A DNA stretch of 64,000 nucleotides, from assembly GCA_018806915.1 (NCBI GenBank), contig JAGKQI010000087.1:682001-746000 (forward strand). The letters are read 5' to 3'. The position numbers and the translations under genes were made by a program. The notes beneath the pieces were generated by a model. That model saw nothing but the letters and a program-made list of their open reading frames with translations. It did no database searches and was not told the DNA's origin. This DNA comes from Phytophthora colocasiae. Lineage: Eukaryota > Oomycota > Peronosporomycetes > Peronosporales > Peronosporaceae. Each line of letters opens with the position of its first letter. Position 1 is the first letter of the stretch. This document shows, one piece after another, positions 52,427 to 61,895 of this stretch.

Positions 52427-52578
52427 GGTCGTGGGGTAGGAAAAAAGGTGTGTAGGTTACTCGAAGGTGACTTGAAGGTTACTCGAAGGTGACTTGATGG
52501 TTGCTCGATGGCTTCAACTGGAACTTGGACTCGGCGGCTCGATGGACGTCGAGGACTTGACAACGACAAGTGCTACTA

Positions 52579-52823
52579 TGTGATGTAGCGAGAGGAAGCT
52601 GTTATCCTTGAAAGGTAAATTGAAAAGTGTATTGATATTTACTTGCTTTTTCCTACTACTGCTGCTCTGTTGCAGCCAGTCAAAAAGGAGTAAACCTGAG
52701 CTACCTCAAGTAGCAAGTAAACTAGTTTATGCATATCAACTCGACCTTGCTGAGGTCATTATCATTGGAGTAAACCTCAATGACCTCAGTGAGGTCGTAA
52801 ACGGAGTTAATAACTCCGTTACA
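52579..52823 (-). repeat. Array LTR 2
   Basis: 245 bp, no difference from LTR 1 seen by eye. It is internal and shared by two neighbouring units. Confidence 0.93.
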
Positions 52824-52833
52824 CGACCCCGCT

Positions 52834-53599
52834 TCAAAGAGCGGCCTGCTTGGTCGATGGACTGTGGGGTGGGTTGTGGCCGACCTTCTTGCACTTGTGA
52901 CAGGTCGCCCGTTCCATCCATTCGGCGGTTGCACTGGGAGTGCTCCCACCCTTGACTCCGTGGTCAAATCGGAGGGAGAGCTCGATGGTCTCGTCCAGGG
53001 TTGCTGGGTGGTGTTCGCGGAGGTGGTGAACGGTCTCAGACCGCAGACCTTGCTGAAAGTAGAACCGTAGTTCTAGAGGAGAGATTGGTACTTTGCACTG
53101 AATCAGCACATCTTGGAATTCGCTCACGTAATCATGAAGTGATCCGAGTTGCGTAATCTTACACAACTTCTCACGAAGAGAATACTCGTGATCGGGGGGT
53201 AAAAACGTTTCCGCATGGCAATCTTGAAGGTATCCCACGTGCGGACAACCTGATTACGGTCACAGTCTGCCACGAACTGCCTGTACCAGTTCATCGGTGT
53301 CGGTGCTAAGTAGCACGACACCATAGTGACGAACGCAGCCGAGTTCTCCACCATTAGGGGGTGGTAGTCGGCATAGTACTGCTCAATGGTAAAAAACCAG
53401 AGCTCTAGGTCCTCATTGAGGCTTCCATGGTACTTGGGAGGCTCCGCCTTCCGTGCAGCCGGTGGCTTGCTGGTCAACGTTTCCATTCGTGCTGCTTGAG
53501 CAGCAATCTGCTCATTCATGCGAGCGTGGAATTGTTCTTGCTGCTGTGCGAAGTATTGTAGCATTTCTACGAAAGTTTGGGAACTTGGTTGGCCTCCAT
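52834..53599 (-). pseudogene. Gag of array unit 2 (two frameshifts, stop lost)
   Basis: ATG at 53599 is followed by a 1-nt loss in a G-run (53580 region) that shifts the frame. The body is open from 53564. A second shift sits in the G/A homopolymers near 53196-53206. The normal stop is changed (CTGCTTGG instead of CTACTTGG), so the frame runs on to 52834. It has the most substitutions of the six units (also GGGTTGTGG at 52871). Confidence 0.85.
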
Positions 53600-53751
53600 G
53601 GTCGTGGGGTAGGAAAAAAGGTGTGTATGTTACTCGAAGGTGACTTGAAGGTTACTCGAAGGTGACTTGATGGTTGCTCGATGGCTTCAACTGGAACTTG
53701 GACTCGGCGGCTCGATGGACGTCGAGGACTTGACAACGACAAGTGCTACTA

Positions 53752-53996
53752 TGTGATGTAGCGAGAGGAAGCTGTTATCCTTGAAAGGTAAATTGAAAAG
53801 TGTATTGATATTTACTTGCTTTTTCCTACTACTGCTGCTCTGTTGCAGCCAGTCAAAAAGGAGTAAACCTGAGCTACCTCAAGTAGCAAGTAAACTAGTT
53901 TATGCATATCAACTCGACCTTGCTGAGGTCATTATCATTGGAGTAAACCTCAATGACCTCAGTGAGGTCGTAAACGGAGTTAATAACTCCGTTACA
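53752..53996 (-). repeat. Array LTR 3
   Basis: 245 bp, same sequence as the others, internal. Confidence 0.93.
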
Positions 53997-54018
53997 CGAC
54001 CCCGCTTCAAAGAGCGGC

Positions 54019-54774
54019 CTACTTGGTCGATGGACAGTGGGGTGCGATGTGGCCGACCTTCTTGCACTTGTGACAGGTCGCCCGTTCCATCCATTCGGCG
54101 GTTGCACTGGGAGTGCTCCCACCCTTGACTCCGTGGTCAAATCGGAGGGAGAGCTCGATGGTCTCGTCCAGGGTTGCTGGGTGGTGTTCGCGGAGGTGGT
54201 GAACGGTCTCAGACCGCAGACCTTGCTGAAAGTAGAACCGTAGTTCTAGAGGAGAGATTGGTACTTTGCACTGAATCAGCACATCTTGGAATTCGCTCAC
54301 GTAATCATGAAGTGATCCGAGTTGCGTAATCTTACACAACTTCTCACGAAGAGAATACTCGTGATCGGGGGGTAAAAAACGTTTCCGCATGGCAATCTTG
54401 AAGGTATCCCACGTGCGGACAACCTGATTACGGTCACAGTCTGCCACGAACTGCCTGTACCAGTTCATCGGTGTCGGTGCTAAGTAGCACGACACCATAG
54501 TGACGAACGCAGCCGAGTTCTCCACCATTAGGGGGTGGTAGTCGGCATAGTACTGCTCAATGGTAAAAAACCAGAGCTCTAGGTCCTCATTGAGGCTTCC
54601 ATGGTACTTGGGAGGCTCCGCCTTCCGTGCAGCCGGTGGCTTGCTGGTCAACGTTTCCATTCGTGCTGCTTGAGCAGCAATCTGCTCATTCATGCGAGCG
54701 TGGAATTGTTCTTGCTGCTGTGCGAAGTATTGTAGCATTTCTCCGAAAGTTTGGGGAACTTGGTTGGCCTCCAT
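54019..54774 (-). CDS. gag: Gag of array unit 3 (intact, 251 aa)
   Basis: Same protein as unit 1 with no lesion. The ATG is at 54774 and the zinc knuckle near the C-terminus. Confidence 0.9.
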   Translation of the reverse strand: MEANQVPQTFGEMLQYFAQQQEQFHARMNEQIAAQAARMETLTSKPPAARKAEPPKYHGSLNEDLELWFFTIEQYYADYHPLMVENSAAFVTMVSCYLAPTPMNWYRQFVADCDRNQVVRTWDTFKIAMRKRFLPPDHEYSLREKLCKITQLGSLHDYVSEFQDVLIQCKVPISPLELRFYFQQGLRSETVHHLREHHPATLDETIELSLRFDHGVKGGSTPSATAEWMERATCHKCKKVGHIAPHCPSTK

Positions 54775-54928
54775 GGTCGTGGGGTAGGAAAAAGGTGTGT
54801 AGGTTACTCGAAGGTGACTTGAAGGTTACTCGAAGGTGACTTGATGGTTGCTCGATGGCTTCAACTGGAACTTGGACTCGGCGGCTCGATGGACGTCGAG
54901 GACTTGGCTGTAACGACAAGTGCTACTA

Positions 54929-55173
54929 TGTGATGTAGCGAGAGGAAGCTGTTATCCTTGAAAGGTAAATTGAAAAGTGTATTGATATTTACTTGCTTTT
55001 TCCTACTACTGCTGCTCTGTTGCAGCCAGTCAAAAAGGAGTAAACCTGAGCTACCTCAAGTAGCAAGTAAACTAGTTTATGCATATCAACTCGACCTTGC
55101 TGAGGTCATTATCATTGGAGTAAACCTCAATGACCTCAGTGAGGTCGTAAACGGAGTTAATAACTCCGTTACA
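54929..55173 (-). repeat. Array LTR 4
   Basis: 245 bp, internal. The sequence before it (54901-54928) has GGCTGTAACGACAAG where other units have GACAACGACAAG. Confidence 0.93.
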
Positions 55174-55195
55174 CGACCCCGCTTCAAAGAGCGGC

Positions 55196-55948
55196 CTACT
55201 TGGTCGATGGACAGTGGGGTGCGATGTGGCCGACCTTCTTGCACTTGTGACAGGTCGCCCGTTCCATCCATTCGGCGGTTGCACTGGGAGTGCTCCCACC
55301 CTTGACTCCGTGGTCAAATCGGAGGGAGAGCTCGATGGTCTCGTCCAGGGTTGCTGGGTGGTGTTCGCGGAGGTGGTGAACGGTCTCAGACCGCAGACCT
55401 TGCTGAAAGTAGAACCGTAGTTCTAGAGGAGAGATTGGTACTTTGCACTGAATCAGCACATCTTGGAATTCGCTCACGTAATCATGAAGTGATCCGAGTT
55501 GCGTAATCTTACACAACTTCTCACGAAGAGAATACTCGTGATCGGGGTAAAAACGTTTCCGCATGGCAATCTTGAAGGTATCCCACGTGCGGACAACCTG
55601 ATTACGGTCACAGTCTGCCACGAACTGCCTGTACCAGTTCATCGGTGTCGGTGCTAAGTAGCACGACACCATAGTGACGAACGCAGCCGAGTTCTCCACC
55701 ATTAGGGGGTGGTAGTCGGCATAGTACTGCTCAATGGTAAAAAACCAGAGCTCTAGGTCCTCATTGAGGCTTCCATGGTACTTGGGAGGCTCCGCCTTCC
55801 GTGCAGCCGGTGGCTTGCTGGTCAACGTTTCCATTCGTGCTGCTTGAGCAGCAATCTGCTCATTCATGCGAGCGTGGAATTGTTCTTGCTGCTGTGCGAA
55901 GTATTGTAGCATTTCTCCGAAAGTTTGGGGAACTTGGTTGGCCTCCAT
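55196..55948 (-). CDS. gag: Gag of array unit 4 (in frame, 250 aa)
   Basis: Same protein as unit 1 but one codon shorter, at KRFYPDHEYS in place of KRFLPPDHEYS. This results from shorter G and A runs at about 55544-55551 that compensate each other. Confidence 0.9.
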   Translation of the reverse strand: MEANQVPQTFGEMLQYFAQQQEQFHARMNEQIAAQAARMETLTSKPPAARKAEPPKYHGSLNEDLELWFFTIEQYYADYHPLMVENSAAFVTMVSCYLAPTPMNWYRQFVADCDRNQVVRTWDTFKIAMRKRFYPDHEYSLREKLCKITQLGSLHDYVSEFQDVLIQCKVPISPLELRFYFQQGLRSETVHHLREHHPATLDETIELSLRFDHGVKGGSTPSATAEWMERATCHKCKKVGHIAPHCPSTK

Positions 55949-56100
55949 GGTCGTGGGGTAGGAAAAAAGGTGTGTAGGTTACTCGAAGGTGACTTGAAGG
56001 TTACTCGAAGGTGACTTGATGGTTGCTCGATGGCTTCAACTGGAACTTGGACTCGGCGGCTCGATGGACGTCGAGGACTTGACAACGACAAGTGCTACTA

Positions 56101-56345
56101 TGTGATGTAGCGAGAGGAAGCTGTTATCCTTGAAAGGTAAATTGAAAAGTGTATTGATATTTACTTGCTTTTTCCTACTACTGCTGCTCTGTTGCAGCCA
56201 GTCAAAAAGGAGTAAACCTGAGCTACCTCAAGTAGCAAGTAAACTAGTTTATGCATATCAACTCGACCTTGCTGAGGTCATTATCATTGGAGTAAACCTC
56301 AATGACCTCAGTGAGGTCGTAAACGGAGTTAATAACTCCGTTACA
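56101..56345 (-). repeat. Array LTR 5
   Basis: 245 bp, same sequence as the others, internal. Confidence 0.93.
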
Positions 56346-56367
56346 CGACCCCGCTTCAAAGAGCGGC

Positions 56368-57118
56368 CTACTTGGTCGATGGACAGTGGGGTGCGATGTG
56401 GCCGACCTTCTTGCACTTGTGACAGGTCGCCCGTTCCATCCATTCGGCGGTTGCACTGGGAGTGCTCCCACCCTTGACTCCGTGGTCAAATCGGAGGGAT
56501 AGCTCGATGGTCTCGTCCAGGGTTGCTGGGTGGTGTTCGCGGAGGTGGTGAACGGTCTCAGACCGCAGACCTTGCTGAAAGTAGAACCGTAGTTCTAGAG
56601 GAGAGATTGGTACTTTGCACTGAATCAGCACATCTTGGAATTCGCTCACGTAATCATGAAGTGATCCGAGTTGCGTAATCTTACACAACTTCTCACGAAG
56701 AGAATACTCGTGATCGGGGGTAAAACGTTTCCGCATGGCAATCTTGAAGGTATCCCACGTGCGGACAACCTGATTACGGTCACAGTCTGCCACGAACTGC
56801 CTGTACCAGTTCATCGGTGTCGGTGCTAAGTAGCACGACACCATAGTGACGAACGCAGCCGAGTTCTCCACCATTGAGGGGTGGTAGTCGGCATAGTACT
56901 GCTCAATGGTAAAACCAGAGCTCTAGGTCCTCATTGAGGCTTCCATGGTACTTGGGAGGCTCCGCCTTCCGTGCAGCCGGTGGCTTGCTGGTCAACGTTT
57001 CCATTCGTGCTGCTTGAGCAGCAATCTGCTCATTCATGCGAGCGTGGAATTGTTCTTGCTGCTGTGCGAAGTATTGTAGCATTTCTCCGAAAGTTTGGGG
57101 AACTTGGTTGGCCTCCAT
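56368..57118 (-). pseudogene. Gag of array unit 5 (frameshifted)
   Basis: ATG 57118. The first part ends at ...DLELWFYH because two A are missing from the run near 56910. The second part (56368-56874) continues in another frame and has KRFTPDHEYS at the homopolymer site near 56715. It carries true substitutions (GGATAGCTC at 56496 and CATTGAGGGG at 56873). Confidence 0.87.
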
Positions 57119-57269
57119 GGTCGTGGGGTAGGAAAAAGGTGTGTAGGTTACTCGAAGGTGACTTGAAGGTTACTCGAAGGTGACTTGATGGTTGCTCGAT
57201 GGCTTCAACTGGAACTTGGACTCGGCGGCTCGATGGACGTCGAGGACTTGACAACGACAAGTGCTACTA

Positions 57270-57514
57270 TGTGATGTAGCGAGAGGAAGCTGTTATCCTT
57301 GAAAGGTAAATTGAAAAGTGTATTGATATTTACTTGCTTTTTCCTACTACTGCTGCTCTGTTGCAGCCAGTCAAAAAGGAGTAAACCTGAGCTACCTCAA
57401 GTAGCAAGTAAACTAGTTTATGCATATCAACTCGACCTTGCTGAGGTCATTATCATTGGAGTAAACCTCAATGACCTCAGTGAGGTCGTAAACGGAGTTA
57501 ATAACTCCGTTACA
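57270..57514 (-). repeat. Array LTR 6
   Basis: 245 bp, same sequence as the others, internal. Confidence 0.93.
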
Positions 57515-57536
57515 CGACCCCGCTTCAAAGAGCGGC

Positions 57537-58292
57537 CTACTTGGTCGATGGACAGTGGGGTGCGATGTGGCCGACCTTCTTGCACTTGTGACAGGTCGCC
57601 CGTTCCATCCATTCGGCGGTTGCACTGGGAGTGCTCCCACCCTTGACTCCGTGGTCAAATCGGAGGGAGAGCTCGATGGTCTCGTCCAGGGTTGCTGGGT
57701 GGTGTTCGCGGAGGTGGTGAACGGTCTCAGACCGCAGACCTTGCTGAAAGTAGAACCGTAGTTCTAGAGGAGAGATTGGTACTTTGCACTGAATCAGCAC
57801 ATCTTGGAATTCGCTCACGTAATCATGAAGTGATCCGAGTTGCGTAATCTTACACAACTTCTCACGAAGAGAATACTCGTGATCGGGGGGTAAAAAACGT
57901 TTCCGCATGGCAATCTTGAAGGTATCCCACGTGCGGACAACCTGATTACGGTCACAGTCTGCCACGAACTGCCTGTACCAGTTCATCGGTGTCGGTGCTA
58001 AGTAGCACGACACCATAGTGACGAACGCAGCCGAGTTCTCCACCATTAGGGGGTGGTAGTCGGCATAGTACTGCTCAATGGTAAAAAACCAGAGCTCTAG
58101 GTCCTCATTGAGGCTTCCATGGTACTTGGGAGGCTCCGCCTTCCGTGCAGCCGGTGGCTTGCTGGTCAACGTTTCCATTCGTGCTGCTTGAGCAGCAATC
58201 TGCTCATTCATGCGAGCGTGGAATTGTTCTTGCTGCTGTGCGAAGTATTGTAGCATTTCTCCGAAAGTTTGGGGAACTTGGTTGGCCTCCAT
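57537..58292 (-). CDS. gag: Gag of array unit 6 (intact, 251 aa)
   Basis: Same protein as units 1 and 3. ATG 58292; no lesion. This is the 5'-most unit in element orientation. Confidence 0.9.
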   Translation of the reverse strand: MEANQVPQTFGEMLQYFAQQQEQFHARMNEQIAAQAARMETLTSKPPAARKAEPPKYHGSLNEDLELWFFTIEQYYADYHPLMVENSAAFVTMVSCYLAPTPMNWYRQFVADCDRNQVVRTWDTFKIAMRKRFLPPDHEYSLREKLCKITQLGSLHDYVSEFQDVLIQCKVPISPLELRFYFQQGLRSETVHHLREHHPATLDETIELSLRFDHGVKGGSTPSATAEWMERATCHKCKKVGHIAPHCPSTK

Positions 58293-58419
58293 GGTCGTGG
58301 GGTAGGAAAAAAGGTGTGTATGTTACTCGAAGGTGACTTGAAGGTTACTCGAAGGTGACTTGATGGTTGCTCGATGGCTTCAACTGGAACTTGGACTCGG
58401 CGGCTCGATGGACGTCGAG

Positions 58420-58444
58420 GACTTGACAACGACAAGTGCTACTA
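58420..58444 (-). other. Putative primer-binding site of the array element (unit 6)
   Basis: On the minus strand, directly after LTR 7, the sequence reads TAGTAGCACTTGTCGTTG. It shares GTAGCACTTGT with the primer-binding site of the Gypsy at 23716-23732. Equivalent sites follow each of the LTRs 2-6 on the minus strand. Confidence 0.6.
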
Positions 58445-58689
58445 TGTGATGTAGCGAGAGGAAGCTGTTATCCTTGAAAGGTAAATTGAAAAGTGTATTG
58501 ATATTTACTTGCTTTTTCCTACTACTGCTGCTCTGTTGCAGCCAGTCAAAAAGGAGTAAACCTGAGCTACCTCAAGTAGCAAGTAAACTAGTTTATGCAT
58601 ATCAACTCGACCTTGCTGAGGTCATTATCATTGGAGTAAACCTCAATGACCTCAGTGAGGTCGTAAACGGAGTTAATAACTCCGTTACA
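58445..58689 (-). repeat. Array LTR 7
   Basis: 245 bp. It is the outer, 5'-terminal LTR in element orientation and joins AA17 copy 7 sequence at 58690. Confidence 0.93.
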
Positions 58690-58694
58690 CTGGG
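58690..58694. repeat. Target-site duplication (CTGGG) of the array, right
   Basis: CTGGG, repeated at 51399-51403. Confidence 0.9.
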
Positions 58695-59007
58695 CGTCCC
58701 AAGCCAGCTCCTTGAGGGACGTGTACTTGCTCGAGTTGAACGCCGTCCAGTAGGCGTTCGTGTTGGACGCCGCGTCCGTGTTGTACGACATGCCACTTGG
58801 GACAGGCAGCACTTTGGAGGGGTCGATGGTGCCGGACGGACTGTTCTGGTTGTAGAATCCGTCGGGCCAGGTCGGCAACGGCAGCGTCATCTTGTTGTGC
58901 GCCTCAGTGGTGGCAGCTAGTGCAGCGATGGCCAATGCAGCGGCCTGGAGGAAGATGGCAACCATTGTTCACTGTGAAATTGGAGGTGCTATTGCTGCAA
59001 AGAAGGC

Positions 59008-59023
59008 GAATTCAAGAATGAAC
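59008..59023 (-). promoter_or_regulatory. Probable initiator of AA17 copy 7
   Basis: On the minus strand GTTCATTCTTGAATTC lies 43 nt upstream of the ATG, nearly identical to the motif of copy 8. Confidence 0.65.
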
Positions 59024-59489
59024 AAGGACAGTCAAGTCAAAATGGCGAGACAAGTTCGCCCGACCAGAGGAAGTTGGTGGCAGGACGCTGCGTTTGGGGA
59101 AAGGAGAGGCCAGTCGAAGGCTCTTGATACCAGCTCCATGTACACAGTATAGTCTTGTCATGGCTGGGTAGTAGATCAATCATCGTGCAATCTAGCCCAG
59201 ATGGTTTTCAGCAGAGTTCAAAATGTCAGTAGGGCTCTACCGACCCCGGCGAACTTATCACCTTTGGCCGTTTTTCGATGCTTATATATTGCTCTCGTGC
59301 GCAGTACACTCGCGCTTCCGCCGCAAAGTCAAGCCTGGCAGGTGCACGACTACATCGCGCACTCATCGAGCCAATTTCCAGCGGCAGACGGCCTACTCCC
59401 GGTCGGGAATTCTTCTGAAATATTATGCGATAGATTGGTATATATACTAGCAGGCGATGCTTGCACCACGCAAATCGAACCATTTTAAG

Positions 59490-59643
59490 GTACATATGTA
59501 TTTGTTATTAGGAGTCCTAATAACAAATACATATGTACGGGTCCTAATTTAGGACCAGCTTGATACTATTAAATAGCTGGTTTTGCAGCAAACAGCTGCT
59601 GTCGCCTAGAGAGACCATCGACGGACAGTGTCCGTCGATGGTC
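59490..59643. repeat. Cluster of strong palindromes (hairpin-forming)
   Basis: 59490-59538 is a 49-nt palindrome with 24-bp perfect arms (GTACATATGTATTTGTTATT... ) and one unpaired base. 59540-59556 (GGTCCTAATTTAGGACC) has 7-bp arms. 59613-59643 has 13-bp arms (GACCATCGACGGA) around a 5-nt loop. No gene overlaps them. No flanking target duplication was recognised. Confidence 0.85.
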
Positions 59644-59659
59644 CGTCGGACAGCAAGCG

Positions 59660-60207
59660 CTGCTTGACGTTGTGAAGCTAGATCAGAGTGTTGTTGAGAT
59701 CAGGTTCTTGCAGCATGCGTCCGATCCGATCGTATGGAGATATGCAAAATGCATTCAGCTGTTGTAGCTGAAGCACAGGCTTCTGATCAACCCGCAGACC
59801 AGGTTTAGTTCCTGTATTACTTGTTTTCTTACAGTAATACTAAGCACTCACTCCAGAATTCGGACACCAACATGCTCCGTATTAATAGTTGTCATCCAGC
59901 AGGTGGTATCTTTGACAGTTCGTGCGTGCTCCATTGCAGGGTGGCATCGCCCCCGTCGTCGTCGTGAGCCGAATTGACAGCATTCATCGCAACTCGGCAG
60001 CTGGTGCCGAGATAGCGTGACAGCACGGGAAAGGGTTTTGATCAGGCAAGCCGCTTTACCAGTCTGGATAAAGTTTCGTTTTTCAAAAGCACATGCGTTT
60101 TCTTCGATGGACACTACAGTGACTACACTACACAAAAAAGAAGTATCTCCAACATAGCTACCGGTACATGAACCGTGGCTGGACTGCAGAAGATGCTCTA
60201 GAACGCA
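59660..60207. other. No recognisable gene
   Basis: 3' flank of AA17 copy 8. Short ORFs only. Confidence 0.4.
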
Positions 60208-60730
60208 TTAAAGTTGTAGCTTTTCTGCGATCCATCTCCAGTGTTCTGCGTTACCACCGGTGTTCGTCCACTCGTTCGTGTTACCACCAGTGTTCGATCC
60301 CTGGTTGGTGCCTCCACCCGTGTTCGGTTGCGTCTCCGTTCCAGTGTTCCCGCTCTGTTGGTATGTGTTTCCACCGGTAGTCGGTGTGCCATTATCTTGG
60401 CCCTCATCAGCACTCCCACCCGCAACATCGTACGAACCGCAGTCGGACTCGTCCGTAGTGGAGATTGAGGGAGTAGAAGTAGTTGAAGGCGATGAGTTGG
60501 ACGACGGGGTATTTGCCGATGGAGCACAGTGGTAGTTGATGGAGTCGAGGTGACGGTGGGGGTATTTGCCGGTGGTGAGCCCGAAGTCGAAGAACCCCCT
60601 CCAGACGAAGAAGATTGAGTCGATGGCGACGAAGCAGAGGACGAATCCGTAGTCTGTTTGGTAGAAGCACTCGTCGACTTACTCGTGGTCGACGTGGACG
60701 TTGCAGATCCTCCACTGAGAGGAGCACAGT

Positions 60731-60833
60731 TTCCATATCAATCATACAGGCTTTGGGGCAAAGTGATTCATTTCGGTTAAGGTCCATTGTCACGAGGGGC
60801 TTTGCGTGAGCAAGGTGCCGAGTGGCAACCCCC
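60731..60833. repeat. Left module, copy A of the unclassified repeat
   Basis: 103 bp, TTCCATATCAATCATACAGG to GTGGCAACCCCC. It is repeated at 61178-61280 with one substitution (CACGAGG versus CATGAGG). Confidence 0.88.
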
Positions 60834-60850
60834 ATGGGATGGTGGGCGGG

Positions 60851-61177
60851 TTGAAAAACTGGCGCGCGCCGTAAGCATTGCTGTGAAGCACTTGTGCTTG
60901 ACGGTCGGCGCTGAGCTGTCGCAGGAGACGTCGGGCGAGGGCTGAGCGTGGCCTGCTCGCTGCGAAGCTTGAACCGAAATGAACCACGACTGCATGGAGA
61001 ACTCTGCCTGCGAGGACGCGAGGCTGGCCAAAACTCCGGCAGTTGCATCCACTTGAGTCTTGTCCGAGAAGAGCGGTTGGATCCCGAATTAGAGCCTTCC
61101 TTCATCAGGAAAAACCTTTTTCCGCTTGTTCCATTCGCTTCGCTACACATAGCTCACTGCACGCGGAAAATACACAT
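60851..61177. repeat. Right module, copy A of the unclassified repeat
   Basis: 327 bp, TTGAAAAACTGGCGCGCGCC to GGAAAATACACAT. It is repeated at 61896-62222 with one substitution seen (GCATGGAGA versus GCACGGAGA). Confidence 0.88.
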
Positions 61178-61280
61178 TTCCATATCAATCATACAGGCTT
61201 TGGGGCAAAGTGATTCATTTCGGTTAAGGTCCATTGTCATGAGGGGCTTTGCGTGAGCAAGGTGCCGAGTGGCAACCCCC
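61178..61280. repeat. Left module, copy B
   Basis: 103 bp, partner of 60731-60833. Confidence 0.88.
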
Positions 61281-61895
61281 AAAATTAATTGTCCGTACCG
61301 GAGTGAATCACTGCCCCAAGCTAATAGTAGGCAGGAAGGCAATCAGAACGTACTCACGAGGATGGTGTCCAGCTAGTTGAAGTCGATGGTTGATTCATGG
61401 GAGCCTCGAAGGTTTCCTTCCGTAGCAACAATTCTTGGTCGCACTGCAGTGAATCATCGCTCTTGCTGACCGGACAGGCGAGACTCGCGAGTCATTTACT
61501 CGGCCACGTACACTACCTTGAGGTAGGTGCAGCCCGTGGTAGGCAATCCCGACGTGGTGTCTGCCAGATTCGTGGGGAGTCTGTGATCGGAGTTCCTGTG
61601 GGTAGCGTGACGGATGATTACTGTTGACAGCCTTGAACCGTGTTGAAGGAAGAAACCTCGGCTCAACCACCGAGTTGGTGCCGAACTTGACGTTGTGTGA
61701 AGAGGACTGATCCCGTTGGGACGCGAGAAGCCCCCAAGATGAATAATTTTTGAGCGTTCCGGCGGGATCAGGACGGAAGCCGATCAGCATCCACCACATT
61801 CACCAACGGAGCATACTCGAGTCTGCTGCCGTAGCAGTCGATAACGCGGTGGGCGTGTGTTTGATCGTCGCGTGGAACACTCTCGATTGCGGTTC

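Larger units (their letters stand above)
51404..58689 (-). mobile_element. Tandem array of a gag-only (TR-GAG-like) LTR retroelement: 7 LTRs, 6 internal regions
   Basis: The pattern is LTR-int-LTR-int-...-LTR. LTR starts are 51404, 52579, 53752, 54929, 56101, 57270 and 58445 (unit 1169-1177 bp). Each LTR is 245 bp with TG...CA ends. Each internal region is ~930 bp and encodes on the minus strand only a 250-residue Gag with a zinc knuckle; there is no pol. The whole array is bounded by one CTGGG duplication (51399-51403 and 58690-58694). Units are almost identical and vary mainly in homopolymers. One simple copy would be ~1.42 kb and non-autonomous. Confidence 0.93.
50826..58965 (-). pseudogene. 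AA17 LPMO, copy 7, interrupted by the gag-LTR array
   Basis: The 5' part (58690-58965, ATG 58965) has a signal peptide (MVAIFLQAAALAIAALAATT, then EA) and mature His23 (HNKMTLPLPTWPDGF), through SSKYTSLKELAWDAQ. The 3' part (50826 to about 51398) resumes with ECGFSVVDGTPRELPDEVQW, TASHQGPCEVWCDETLVF, LTSYWIALHTTPWQVYTNC, a Ser/Thr linker and a KCSVRRRRH end. Between them lie 7.3 kb of LTR/gag array flanked by CTGGG. The two parts are 276 and 573 nt outside the duplication, both multiples of three, and show no other lesion. The gene was therefore intact until this insertion. A LINE sits directly after its stop codon. Confidence 0.93.

Noticed and set aside
51404..58689. CRISPR array or satellite DNA
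   Set aside because: The regular repeats are 245-bp LTRs with TG...CA ends, and the spacers are identical gag regions. This is a retroelement array in a eukaryote.
51433..58920. A repeated plus-strand 115-codon ORF with a signal-like start (MKGKLKSVLIFTCFFLLLLL) in every array unit
   Set aside because: It is antisense to Gag and spans the LTR/internal junction. Its conservation is explained by unit identity. In the last unit the frame runs on into antisense AA17 sequence, showing it is not a selected gene.
60407..61150. 247-codon minus-strand ORF across the inserted repeat and the AA17 copy 8 linker
   Set aside because: It fuses the right module of the repeat to the linker in the wrong frame. 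The correct linker frame reads CAPLSGGSATS from the same bases.
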